Assembly: GCA_947623455.1 (NCBI GenBank)
Contig: OX392536.1
Location: forward strand, 38,693,465 to 38,757,464
Direction: 5' to 3'
From: Mimachlamys varia
Lineage: Eukaryota > Mollusca > Bivalvia > Pectinida > Pectinidae
Length of the DNA stretch: 64,000 bases
The notes beneath the pieces were generated by a model that was not told the origin of the DNA, did not search any database, and saw nothing but the letters and a program-made list of their open reading frames with translations. The translations under genes and the position numbers were made by a program. Shown one piece after another: positions 11,099 to 23,346 of this stretch; positions within the stretch are counted from its first letter, which is position 1; each line of letters begins with the position of its first letter.

Positions 11099-11466
11099 GG
11101 CCCAATATACGTAACTTTAGGCAAAATGTGAAGCGGAGATCATGCAAGTCTAATAACTTATTATATTTAAAGATTTAGTTAAGATTAACTGATATCAGCA
11201 AATTGCAAGCTGAATTCTTACGCGGCTACGGGCTCAGCAGCAGTTGCAACTCGGTATTTGTAAACACGCATCCATTTTGAACTGTCTTCTACAATGTAAC
11301 TTCGGCTTGTTGTTGAAGTGGGCCACACCTGAATTATTTTTAATTCTTTGGATTTTCCTGTCAAGAGTTTCTTGTTAGGTTTACTTCGTTTTAGACTTAT
11401 TTTTGCATGGTTATCAACTGGATTTGTTTTCATAATTTTTCAGAAGTTACGTATATTAATTGGGCC
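11099..11466. mobile_element. MITE copy 2
   Basis: This copy is collinear with the element at 4690-5074 over its whole length. The left end reads GGCCCAATATACGTAACTTT and the right end GAAGTTACGTATATTAATTG followed by GGCC, so the right terminal repeat carries a small AAT insertion relative to copy 1. TTTAA flanks both sides (11094-11098 and 11467-11471), a candidate 5-bp target-site duplication that agrees in length with copy 1. No transposase is encoded. The 71-codon minus frame at 11218-11433 lies wholly inside it and is not a gene. Confidence 0.8.
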
Positions 11467-11471
11467 TTTAA

Positions 11472-12050
11472 AATGACTCGTTATCAGTCTGATACTATTG
11501 CTCTGCGGTGCACGATGTCCTGTTAACAACTGACGATTGACCAGTACCACAATTCGGGCATACACTAAAATTGCCACGGTTCGAAATGTCACTTGCGATT
11601 GTCGAAACGCGTCTAAAAGCGTCGATATATATACCAATGGCGTTGCGACAAGACTAAATGATTGTACCTAGTACCCCGACGAAACCTCAGCGAGCTCGCG
11701 TCTAAAATGTCTGTTATCTTCCATTTAGTTTTGTATTGTGCAACTTCTCTTTCAGAAGAACACCATTCCCAAAGACTGTAGCTCAAGTTCGGGCCCACTT
11801 CATCTCAAGACACTGTGCAGCTCACTTTAAGACGTACTGTTTCCAAAAAACTGCCGATTGCCCGTTCAGACAACCACCTAGTACATCCACAAAATATTCA
11901 TCAACTACATGTATGTTGCTAAACGAATTGTCCCTAAACCTCGTTTAACTCCTTATGTTATTACTTTGGGAATCTTTACTAATATCTTATAATCAGATTC
12001 AGAACGATACAGTTTTAGTGGGTCTGAATGCAACGTTTATGATGTACTTT
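11472..12050. other. gene-free stretch
   Basis: Several 61-71 codon frames overlap here on both strands without family resemblance or splice support. No repeat is seen. Confidence 0.4.
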
Positions 12051-12440
12051 CTTAGGTGAACTTCGTCTTCGTATATACTTTTCTTAGATAAACTTCGTCT
12101 CAGTATATATTTTTTTAGGTGAACTTCGTCTAAGTATATACTTTTCTTAGATGAACTTTGTTTTAGTAAATACTTTTCTTAGGTGAACTTCGTCTGAGTA
12201 TATACTTTTCTTAGATAAACTTCGTCTCAGTATATATTTTTTTAGGTGAACTTCGTCTAAGTATATACTTTTCTTAGATGAACTTTGTTTTAGTAAATAC
12301 TTTTCTTAGGTAAACTTCGTCTCAGTATATACTTTTCTTAGGTGAACTTCGTCTCAGTATATACTTTTCTTAGATGAACTTTGTTTTAGTAAATACTTTT
12401 CTTAGGTGAACTTCGTCTGAGTATATACTTTTCCTAGATG
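12051..12440. repeat. 32-bp minisatellite with a four-unit higher-order pattern
   Basis: There are about twelve units of roughly GGTGAACTTCGTCTNAG followed by TATATACTTTTCTTA. Units fall into subtypes. One has TTTGTTTTAGTAAATAC in place of TTCGTCTNAGTATATAC and recurs every fourth unit, then after three. The order B-C-D is repeated so that the pattern recurs at 127 bp (12087 and 12214). Most units contain the palindrome GTATATAC. Non-coding. Confidence 0.9.
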
Positions 12441-12485
12441 AGTTTCATTTCGCACATTTTTGTTTAAGAATGTTTTGTTTTGTTT

Positions 12486-12699
12486 TATATACTGAGTTAT
12501 AGAAAGTCTGGGTACACATACATCTTTACACTAGTCCTTAAATGAACTCAGCTATTAATAGGTAAACAAACTCAGTATATATCATTCATACCAAATCTTA
12601 TTCCTAATATTGTTTTATTTTGTTTTGTTTTACGTCTTATTAATAGCTGAGGTCATTTAAGGACTAGTGTGAAGATGTATTTGTACCCTGACTTTCTAT
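12486..12699. repeat. long inverted repeat, 62-bp arms
   Basis: The arm at 12499-12560 is the reverse complement of 12638-12699 with about 58 of 62 positions matching; the spacer is 77 bp. A second, nested pair lies at 12486-12498 (TATATACTGAGTT) and 12569-12581, its exact reverse complement. A transcript would form a long double-stranded hairpin. It may be a foldback or MITE-type element, but no target-site duplication was recognised. The nested arm shares CTCAGTATATA with the adjacent 32-bp array. Confidence 0.8.
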
Positions 12700-13312
12700 A
12701 ACATTACGTCCTATTGTCAACACAATCAGGTCGTGTTTCCGCCCGAACGACCCCTGGTCATACCCAATATTAAGGCGGTTTACCAAACACTCGAGTCGCC
12801 AAGGTTTTTGGCCCTAGACTTGTTGCGCATAGTCTGCTTAAAACGGGGTCAATACTTTGATAAACTGACAAAATATATCGAAATAATTAAGAACATGTTC
12901 ATCATGCTCAGAATTTAACACATTCCAATTTCAGATTGACAAAAATGGTTTTAAATCGATCGAAATTATTTTCGTAAGGTTAAAGTACATTGTACATCAT
13001 TATGCCAGGTATGGGTGCCGAAATCAGGATTCCTTAGCCTCGATATCGACAAAGACTGTTTATGCGTGTATGTCATCTGCCAGGCTGCCCCTCCTCTAGT
13101 ATGTAAACTGTGGTTATACAGAGGGTGACGGCAGACCACATGGTCATAGCACTACAGCACCAAGCTCCCTTTATAACCAAAGATAATATTTATCTACTTA
13201 TCGGCAGATTTTACAGCAAATATGCAACATATCTAGGGTGCATAAAGCGAAATATCAAGACTGTGCGTAAAACTCGTAACTAACTAAATAACTAACTAAC
13301 TGTCAATTCTAT
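12700..13312. other. gene-free stretch
   Basis: Unique sequence; a short degenerate TAAC/TAAA run precedes the large array at about 13275-13300. The 61-codon plus frame at 12733-12918 has no support as a gene. Confidence 0.4.
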
Positions 13313-13363
13313 CCGGGACATGTATGTAACACTAGGACATGTATGTTACACCGGGACATGTTT

Positions 13364-15007
13364 GTAACACTGGGACATGTATGTAACACTGGGACATGTA
13401 TGTTACACCTGGACATGTATGTAACACCGGGACATGTATGTAACACTGGGACATGTATGTAACACCGGGACATGTATGTTACACCGGGACATGTATGTTA
13501 CACCGGGACATGTATATAACACCGGGACATGTATGTTACACCGGGACATGTATGTAACACCGGGACATGTATGTAACACTGGGACATGTATATAACACCG
13601 GGACATGTATGTAACACTGGGACATGTATGTAACACTGGGACATGTATGTAACACTGGGACATGTATGTAACACTGGGATATGTGTGTAACACCGGGACA
13701 TGTATGTTACACTGGGGCATGTGTGTAACACCAGGACTTGCATGTTACACTGGGACATGTGTGTAACACAGGGACATGTATGTAACACTGGGACATGTAT
13801 GTAACATCGGGACATGTATGTAACTTTGGGACATGTATGTAACTATGGGACATGTATATAACACCGGGACATGTTTGTAACACAGGAACATAAATGTAAC
13901 ACTGGGACATGTTTGTAACACTGGGACATGTATGTAACACTGGAACATGTATGTAACACTGGGACATATATGTGACACAGGAACATGAATGTAACACTTG
14001 GGACATGTATGTAACACTGGGACATGTATGTAACACCGGGACATGTATGTAACACTAGGACATGTATGTAACACCGGGACATGTATGTAACACGGGACTT
14101 GTATGTAACACCGGGACATGTATGTAACACTGGGACATGTATGTAACACTAGGACATGTATGTAACACTGGGACATGTATGTAACACCGGGACATGTATG
14201 TAACACTGGGACATGTATGTAACACCGGGACATGTATGTAACACTGGGACATGTATGTTACACTGGGACGTGTATGTAACACCGGGACATGTATGTAACA
14301 CTGGGGCATGTATGTAACACTGGGACATGTATGTAACACTGGGACATGTATGTAACACCGGGACATATATGTAACACTGGGTTATGTTTGTAACACCGGG
14401 ACATGTATGTAACACCGGGACATGTATGTAACACTGGGACATGTATGTAACACTGGGACATGTATGTAACACTGGGACATGTATGTAACACATGGACATG
14501 TATGTAACACTGGGACATGTATGTAACACTGGGACATGTATGTAACACCGGGACATGTATGTAACACTGGGACATGTATGTAACACCGGGACATGTATGT
14601 AACACGGGACATGTATGTAACACTGGGACATGTATGTAACACTAGGACATGTATGTAACACCGGGACATGTATGTAACACCGGGACATGTATGTAACACC
14701 GGGACATGTATGTAGCACTGGGACATGTATGTAACACTGGGACATGTATGTAACACTAGGACATGTATGTAACACCGGGACATGTATGTAACACTGGGAC
14801 ATGTATGTAACACTGGACATGTATGTAACACCGGACATATATGTAACTATGTGACATGTATGTAACACTGGGACATGTATGTAACTCCGGGACATGTATG
14901 TAACACTGGGACATGTATGTAACACTGGGACATGTATGTAACTCCGGGACATGTATGTAACACCGGGACATGTATGTAACACTGGGACATGTATGTAACA
15001 CCGGGAC
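13364..15007. repeat. about 1.64-kb segment within the 19-bp array, copy 1
   Basis: The segment 13364-15007 recurs at 15394-17037, an offset of 2030 bp. Rare unit variants recur in the same order, for example the units with TATATAAC, GTGTGTAAC, TTGCATGTTAC and TAACTTTGGG. I saw no difference at the points I compared. The reading frames in both copies translate identically. It is a recent duplication or an assembly duplication. Confidence 0.88.
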
Positions 15008-15419
15008 ATGTATGTAACACTAGGACATGTATGTAACACTGGGACATGTATGTAACACCGGGACATGTATGTAACACTGGGACATGTATGTAACACCGGG
15101 ACATGTATGTAACACTGGGACATGTATGTTACACTGGGACGTGTATGTAACACCGGGACATGTATGTAACACTGGGGCATGTATGTAACACTGGGACATG
15201 TATGTAACACTGGGACATGTATGTAACACCGGGACATATATGTAACACTGGGTTATGTTTGTAACACCGGGACATGTATGTAACACCGGGACATGTATGT
15301 AACACTGGGACATGTATGTAACACTGGGACATGTATGTAACACTGGGACATGTATGTAACACATGGACATGTATGTAACACTGGGACATGTATGTAACAC
15401 TGGGACATGTATGTAACAC
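15002..15419. repeat. 418-bp repeat of the interior of the 1.64-kb segment
   Basis: This stretch links the two large copies and matches 14131-14548 at an offset of 871 bp, including the marker units GGGACGTGT, GGGGCATG, CTGGGTTATGTTTG and CACATGGAC. The array therefore has two superimposed duplication events, or one event with an internal template jump. Confidence 0.85.
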
Positions 15420-17037
15420 TGGGACATGTATGTTACACCTGGACATGTATGTAACACCGGGACATGTATGTAACACTGGGACATGTATGTAACACCGGGA
15501 CATGTATGTTACACCGGGACATGTATGTTACACCGGGACATGTATATAACACCGGGACATGTATGTTACACCGGGACATGTATGTAACACCGGGACATGT
15601 ATGTAACACTGGGACATGTATATAACACCGGGACATGTATGTAACACTGGGACATGTATGTAACACTGGGACATGTATGTAACACTGGGACATGTATGTA
15701 ACACTGGGATATGTGTGTAACACCGGGACATGTATGTTACACTGGGGCATGTGTGTAACACCAGGACTTGCATGTTACACTGGGACATGTGTGTAACACA
15801 GGGACATGTATGTAACACTGGGACATGTATGTAACATCGGGACATGTATGTAACTTTGGGACATGTATGTAACTATGGGACATGTATATAACACCGGGAC
15901 ATGTTTGTAACACAGGAACATAAATGTAACACTGGGACATGTTTGTAACACTGGGACATGTATGTAACACTGGAACATGTATGTAACACTGGGACATATA
16001 TGTGACACAGGAACATGAATGTAACACTTGGGACATGTATGTAACACTGGGACATGTATGTAACACCGGGACATGTATGTAACACTAGGACATGTATGTA
16101 ACACCGGGACATGTATGTAACACGGGACTTGTATGTAACACCGGGACATGTATGTAACACTGGGACATGTATGTAACACTAGGACATGTATGTAACACTG
16201 GGACATGTATGTAACACCGGGACATGTATGTAACACTGGGACATGTATGTAACACCGGGACATGTATGTAACACTGGGACATGTATGTTACACTGGGACG
16301 TGTATGTAACACCGGGACATGTATGTAACACTGGGGCATGTATGTAACACTGGGACATGTATGTAACACTGGGACATGTATGTAACACCGGGACATATAT
16401 GTAACACTGGGTTATGTTTGTAACACCGGGACATGTATGTAACACCGGGACATGTATGTAACACTGGGACATGTATGTAACACTGGGACATGTATGTAAC
16501 ACTGGGACATGTATGTAACACATGGACATGTATGTAACACTGGGACATGTATGTAACACTGGGACATGTATGTAACACCGGGACATGTATGTAACACTGG
16601 GACATGTATGTAACACCGGGACATGTATGTAACACGGGACATGTATGTAACACTGGGACATGTATGTAACACTAGGACATGTATGTAACACCGGGACATG
16701 TATGTAACACCGGGACATGTATGTAACACCGGGACATGTATGTAGCACTGGGACATGTATGTAACACTGGGACATGTATGTAACACTAGGACATGTATGT
16801 AACACCGGGACATGTATGTAACACTGGGACATGTATGTAACACTGGACATGTATGTAACACCGGACATATATGTAACTATGTGACATGTATGTAACACTG
16901 GGACATGTATGTAACTCCGGGACATGTATGTAACACTGGGACATGTATGTAACACTGGGACATGTATGTAACTCCGGGACATGTATGTAACACCGGGACA
17001 TGTATGTAACACTGGGACATGTATGTAACACCGGGAC
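15394..17037. repeat. about 1.64-kb segment within the 19-bp array, copy 2
   Basis: Second copy of 13364-15007. It diverges at about 17038, where copy 2 reads ACAGGTATG instead of ACATGTATG and shorter units lacking a G begin. Confidence 0.88.
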
Positions 17038-18413
17038 AGGTATGTAACACGGGACATGTATGTAACACTGGACATGTATGTAACACCGGACATATATGTA
17101 ACACCGGACATATATGTAACTATGTGACATGTATGTAACACTGGGACATGTATGTAACACTTGGACATGTATGTAACTCCGGGACATGTATGTAACACCT
17201 GGACATGTATGTAACACTGGGACATGTATGTAACACCGGGACAGGTATGTAACACGGGACATGTATGTAACACTGGGACATGTATGTAACACTGGGACAT
17301 GTATGTAACACGGGACATGTATGTAACACGGGACATGTATGCAACACCGAGACATGTATATAACACCGGGACATGTATGTAACACTGGGACATGTATGTA
17401 ACACCGGGACATGTATGTAACACTGGGACTTGTATGTAACACTGAGACATGTATGTAACACTAGGACATGTATGTAACACTGGGACATGTATGTAACACC
17501 GGGACATGTATGTAACAACGGGACATGTATGTAACACTGGGACATGTATGTAACACTGGGACATGTATGTTACACCGGGACATGTTTGTAACAACGGGAC
17601 ATGTATGTAACACTGGGACATGTATGTAACACTGGGACATGTATGTTACACTGGGACATGTATGTTACACTGGGACGTGTATGTAACACCGGGACTTGTA
17701 TGTAACACTGGGACATGTATGTAATACTGGGGCATGTATGTAACACTGGGATATGTATGTAACACTGGGACATGTATGTAACACTGGGACATGTATGTAA
17801 CACTGGGACATGTATGTAACACCGGGACATGTATGTAACACTGGGACATGTATGTAACACTGGGACATGTATGTAACACCGGGACATGTATGTAACACTG
17901 GGACATGTATGTAACACTTGGACATGTATGTAACACTGGGACATGTATGTAACACCGGGACTTGTATGTAACACTGGGACATGTATGTAACACTTGGACA
18001 TGTATGTAACACTGGAACATGTATGTAACACTGGGATATGTATGTAACACTGGGACATGTATGTTACACCTGGACATGTATGTAACACCGGGACATGTAT
18101 GTAACACTGGGACATGTATGTAACACTGGGATATGTATGTAACACTGGGACATGTATGTTACACCTGGACATGTATGTAACACTGGGGCATGTATGTAAC
18201 ACCGGGACATGTATGTAACACTGGGATATGTATGTAACACTGGGACATGTATGTAACACTGGGACATGTATGTAACACTGGGGCATGTATGTAACACCGG
18301 GACATGTATGTAACACCGGGACATGTATGTAACACTGGGACATGTATGTGATGCCGAGACATGTATGAAACACCGGGGCATGTATTTTACACAGGGACAT
18401 GTATGTAACACTA

Positions 18414-19766
18414 TGAGAATGTCAAGAGTGCAAATATTTGATAATTTTCCAAATCTTATCAAATGAATATTTAGTTTGTTTATATTTTTCATAAGTTTGA
18501 CGGCACAAAGAAGAGGTTCTGTAATCTGCATAACACGAAAGTCACGTGATGAATGCTTACTGTTTACATCAGATGTGTTAGGTTGAAAATATCGTTTAAT
18601 AACAAACTACGAGTTATGATGTGATTCTAGTAAGAGGTTGTCCAGTTGTTGTACGGCTCCGTTTACAGTCCTGCTGCACAACAGTTCTCTTCGTCCGTGA
18701 TCGCAATATTTGATGCTTGTCTATACGTTCCAAGAACAATTTTAAATCAAAGTGTTGAAGAGAAATGAAATGTAAAAAGTGGAAGTTGTGAAATGCAATT
18801 ATATATAACAACACACAACTGCTGATATATATGCATGAGTAATCATTATCCACAGCACAGATACAATATAAGTTGTATCCCGTTTTTACAGTATAGTTAC
18901 GGAGGTTACCGCTTGATGTCTCTAATTCCGTACTTCCGCTTGTAACACGATGGACTCAATCCCAATATGCACAGCGTCATCATTTGTCGTAAGGTCTTGC
19001 TTCAATAATAAAAGCTGCTTGGTATGTGTGATCTGGTTTTGAAAATTTTTTCAAACATTCGGGAAGACTCTACACGTGTACAACATAGAAACATCCGACA
19101 AACTTTTGTTTCCATTCTGTCGTCTGGCTTGTGATTGATTGTCGTAGTTTCCAGTCTAGAATATCAAACGATCGACTTGTAATGTTTTCTCTCAGCAGGC
19201 GAAATAAACATTTATACTGAAACAAAACCGTGAGCGAGCTGAAAATGGCATATATTTCAAAAAGGAAGAAAATTTGAAATAAATCTGTGACGAAATGTTT
19301 CTATAAATGAAGAACGATACAAGCGATATCGGAAATGGATAGAAAGATGCCGTTAAAATAGGTTATATATTGGAATGGCCAGAGTTTTCCTACTTTCCTG
19401 TGTAAAATCCCTATTTCCCTCCTTTCATGAGTTGAGTTCATTTCTTTACGTCGTCATCTTATTCTCAGTAGTATCTCTATTTGTTGTGATTGAGAATTAT
19501 GTCTCAGTTCTCGCTTTGAGGACGTGACATTTACTTGGTTGTGACCTTTATTTACATGACATTTACTCCTCCAGAACACTTGGTCCCGTCCCTTTGTACT
19601 TTTTTCAAAGGTCTCCGTTTAGATCTTTCCTTTGATTATATTTTGAGTTCGCATTACGGTTTTGTTAACGCTTCAGTATTGTCTGATTTTCAAAATTAAA
19701 ATGTTGAATCAACTTTGCGATCCCCACGGGGGCAGAGAAGGAATCATGAATAGGGCCCCCTTTTTC
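18414..19766. other. gene-free stretch
   Basis: AT-rich unique sequence. The 79-codon minus frame at 18614-18853 has no recognisable domain. No RNA gene or mobile element is seen. Confidence 0.4.
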
Positions 19767-19832
19767 ATAGGTTGCGTTCCTCACTTTAAAGTTCCAGATA
19801 TAGGTTGCGTTCCTCACTTTAAAGTTCCAGAT
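19767..19832. repeat. 33-bp tandem duplication, two copies
   Basis: Two exact adjacent copies of a 33-bp segment beginning ATAGGTTGCGTTCCTCACTT, at 19767 and 19800. Because 33 is a multiple of three, a short frame passes through both copies (residues IGCVPHFKVPD twice). It is probably not coding. Confidence 0.85.
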
Positions 19833-20085
19833 ACATTAATGTGTCACGAAAACAGCATATACATCTTGAGTTATTTGCGTTAGGTTTTTGCCTTTGCTGG
19901 TAAATTGATCGAATTGTTTTTAAAAAAATCACTAATAAATGTACGTGCATGGTTTGAAAGATAAAGAAAAGTATATCAAAGTTATGGTGTGATTTATAAT
20001 GCATCTTCTTTGCTTTTTTTTTCAAAACACCTATTTACCTATCACTAACACCGAGGATTGCAGTCTCCTCACTTCAATATTTAAT

Positions 20086-20391
20086 TCAAAATGAGCCAAC
20101 ATCACGCCATCCTGTACGGAACCCAACTGACTGAGAAAGGTGCTGTAATTGTTCTCCGAGACGATCCATGTCGTCTTTGGCGTCCATCATATCTAATAAA
20201 AGAAACGGTAACGTGTCTAGAATTCCGGAACTCTTCTTTGGCTTCAATATCCAATAAACGAATCGGTGGCGTGTCTTGAATTCCGGATTCTGTCTGATCG
20301 TCAAGTCGATACGCGGAGGCATGTTGAACATTGCTGTTGATTTCAAAGCTCTGTCCTCCAGATTTTTTTGTTCTTTTATGCTGTGTTCCAT
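20086..20391 (-). CDS. unrecognised 101-codon frame (weak)
   Basis: On the minus strand ATG at 20389-20391 opens a 101-codon frame ending in TGA. It starts MEHSIKEQKNLEDRALKS and has a hydrophobic middle (GILDTLPFLLLDMM) followed by an acidic/basic helix-like stretch (DAKDDMDRLGEQLQHLSQS). I do not recognise a family. Part of it spans an imperfect 58-bp tandem duplication (GTGTCTAGAATTCCGG at 20213, GTGTCTTGAATTCCGG at 20271). That period is not a multiple of three, so the two copies are read in different frames, which argues against selection on the protein. It could be a single-exon gene, an exon, or chance; chance is favoured. Confidence 0.18.
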   Translation of the reverse strand: MEHSIKEQKNLEDRALKSTAMFNMPPRIDLTIRQNPEFKTRHRFVYWILKPKKSSGILDTLPFLLLDMMDAKDDMDRLGEQLQHLSQSVGFRTGWRDVGSF

Positions 20392-20887
20392 TTCATATAC
20401 TAGACATCATCGCGTGCTTACTGATATACTGATCAATTTAAAAGCGCGTTCCTTTTAAAGTGTTTTACCTCCGACTTTCTCATATGCGCGTGTCAATTCT
20501 AAAAGGCACTTTGAAAAGCACGTGCTTAATATGAATACGTCACGGTTATGTAACAAGACATTCTGCTGCGTTCCACCATTACTCTAGTACTGACAGAAAG
20601 ACAGATTACTTAATATGCACATTGGCCAGTCCTTTAGAAAAGGGCTCAATATAACTTGTGCCCAATCCCACTGTCTATAGCTGACACAGTTAAACATAGT
20701 ATGTAGCAAGGCAGTGTTTTTTAGCTGCTTTTTCATAAACGATTGCTTCCAAACTGATGATCAGATGGTATTTCATGTATAAAAAATGGACAATGTTATA
20801 TTTTTTTTAATGAAAGACATGTTATGCTCATGGAAGAACACATGACTTAATTGACGATGCCAATACTCTAGCTTGACCAATTGAGAA
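20392..20887. other. gene-free stretch
   Basis: AT-rich unique sequence before the 20-bp array; nothing further supported. Confidence 0.4.
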
Positions 20888-23346
20888 ACCTGATACAAAC
20901 ATCAGACACCTGATACAAACATCAGACACCTGATACAAACATCAGACACCTGATACAAACATCAGACACTGATACAAACAACAGACACCTGATACAAACA
21001 ACAGACACCTGATACAAACATCAGACACCTGATACAAACATCAGACACCTGATACAAACAACAGACACCTGATACAAACATCATACACTGATACAAACAT
21101 CAGACACCTGATACAAACATCAGACACCTGATACAAACATCAGACACCTGATACAAACATCAGACACCTGATACAAACATCAGACACTGATACAAACATC
21201 AGACACCTGATACAAACATCAGACACATGATACAAACATCAGACACTTGATACAAACATCAGACACCTGATACAAACAACAGACACCTGATACAAACATC
21301 AGACACCTGATACAAACATCAGACACCTGATACAAACATCAGACACCTGATACAAACATCAGACACTGATACAAACATCAGACACCTGATACAAACATCA
21401 GACACCTAATACAAACATCAGACACATGATACAAACATCAGACACTGATACAAACATCAGACACCTGATACAAACATCAGACACCTAATACAAACATCAG
21501 ACACATGATACAAACATCAGACACCTGATACAAACATCAGATACCTGATACAAACATCAGACACCTGATACAAACATCAGACACATGATACAAACATCAG
21601 ACACATGATACAAACATCAGACACCTGATACAAACATCAGAGACTGAAACAAACATCAGACACTGATACAAACATCAGACACCTGATACAAACATCAGAC
21701 ACCTGATACAAACATCAGACACCTGATACAAACATCAGACATCTGATACAAACATCAGACACCTGATACAAACATCAGACACCTGATACAAACATCAGAC
21801 ACCTGATACAAACATCAGACACATGATACAAACATCAGACACCTGATACAAACATCAGACACCTGATACAAACATCAGACACCTGATACAAACATCAGAC
21901 ACTGATACAAACATCAGACACCTGATACAAACATCAGACACCTGATACAAACATCAGACACCTGATACAAACATCAAAGACTGATACAAACATCAGACAC
22001 CTGATACAAACATCAGACACCTGATACAAACATCAGACACCTGATACAAACATCAGACACCTGATACAAACATCAGACACCTGATACAAACATCAGACAC
22101 CTGATACAAACATCAGACACCTGATACAAACATCTGACACATGATACAAATATCAAAGACTGATACAAACATCAGACACCTGATACAAACATCAGACACC
22201 TGATACAAACATTCGACACCTGATACAAACATCAGAGACTGAAACAAACATCAGACACCTGATACAAACATCAGACACCTGATACAAACATTCGACACCT
22301 GATACAAACATCAGACACTGATACAAACATCAGACACCTGATACAAACATCAGACACCTGATACAAACATCAGACACCTGATACAAACATCAGACACCTG
22401 ATACAAACATCAGACACCTGATACAAACATCAGACACCTGATACAAACATCAGACACCTGATACAAACATCAGACACTGATACAAACATCAGACACTGAT
22501 ACAAACATCAGACACCTGATACAAACATCAGACACCTGATACAAACATCAGACACCTGATACAAACATCAGACATCTGATACAAACATCAGACACCTGAT
22601 ACAAACATCAGACACCTGATACAAACATCAGACACCTGATACAAACATCAGACACCTGATACAAACATCAGACACCTGATACAAACATCAGACACCTGAT
22701 ACAAACATCAAAGACTGATACAAACATCAGACACCTGATACAAACAACAGACACCTGATACAAACATCAGACACCTGATACAAACAACAGACACCTGATA
22801 CAAACATCAGACACCTGATACAAACATCAGACACCTGATACAAACATCAGACACCTGATACAAACATCAGACACTGATACAAACATCAGACACCTGATAC
22901 AAACATCAGACACCTGATACAAACATCAGACACCTGATACAAACATCAGACACCTGATACAAACATCAGACACCTGATACAAACATCAGACACCTGATAC
23001 AAACATCAAAAACTGATACAAACATCAGACACCTGATACAAACAACAGACACCTGATACAAACATCAGACACCTGATACAAACAACAGACACCTGATACA
23101 AACATCAGACACCTGATACAAACATCAGACACCTGATACAAACATCAGAGACTGATACAAACATCAGACACTGATACAAACATCAGACAACTGATACAAA
23201 CATCAGACACCTGATACAAACATCAGACACCTGATACAAACATCAGACACCTGATACAAACATCAGACACCTGATACAGACATCAGAGACTGAAACAAAC
23301 ATCAGACACATGATACAAACATCAGACACCTGATACAAACATCAGA
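20888..23346. repeat. 2.46-kb minisatellite of a 20-bp unit with an internal hairpin
   Basis: The consensus is ACCTGATACAAACATCAGAC, repeated about 123 times, with a frequent 19-bp variant lacking one C. Each unit contains CTGAT and ATCAG, exact reverse complements around the loop ACAAAC, so every unit can form a 5-bp hairpin. Variants include ACAAC for ACATC, CAAAGACTG, TTCGACAC and CACATG. No unique spacers separate the units, so this is not a CRISPR array. Confidence 0.97.

Larger units (their letters stand above)
13313..18413. repeat. 5.1-kb minisatellite of a 19-bp unit
   Basis: The consensus is CGGGACATGTATGTAACAC, repeated about 268 times. Each unit holds the palindrome ACATGT. The main variant is CCGGG versus CTGGG, the expected product of deamination at a methylated CpG. 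Rarer variants include TTACAC for TAACAC, GGGAT for GGGAC, and units lacking one G. Every unit has TAA on the plus strand, while the minus strand lacks stops. Because 19 is not a multiple of three, each minus frame cycles with a 19-codon period of the type MSRCYIHVPVLHTCPSVTY, giving spurious frames of up to 480 codons. The array contains large internal duplications, listed separately. Confidence 0.97.

Noticed and set aside
16179..17621. 480-codon minus-strand frame as a large repetitive protein gene
   Set aside because: It is fully explained by a 19-bp repeat whose reverse complement lacks stops. All three minus frames behave alike, and there is no start context, splice site or domain.
20888..23346. 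CRISPR-like array of short repeats
   Set aside because: The units are directly adjacent with no unique spacers, there are no cas genes, and the surrounding DNA is eukaryotic.
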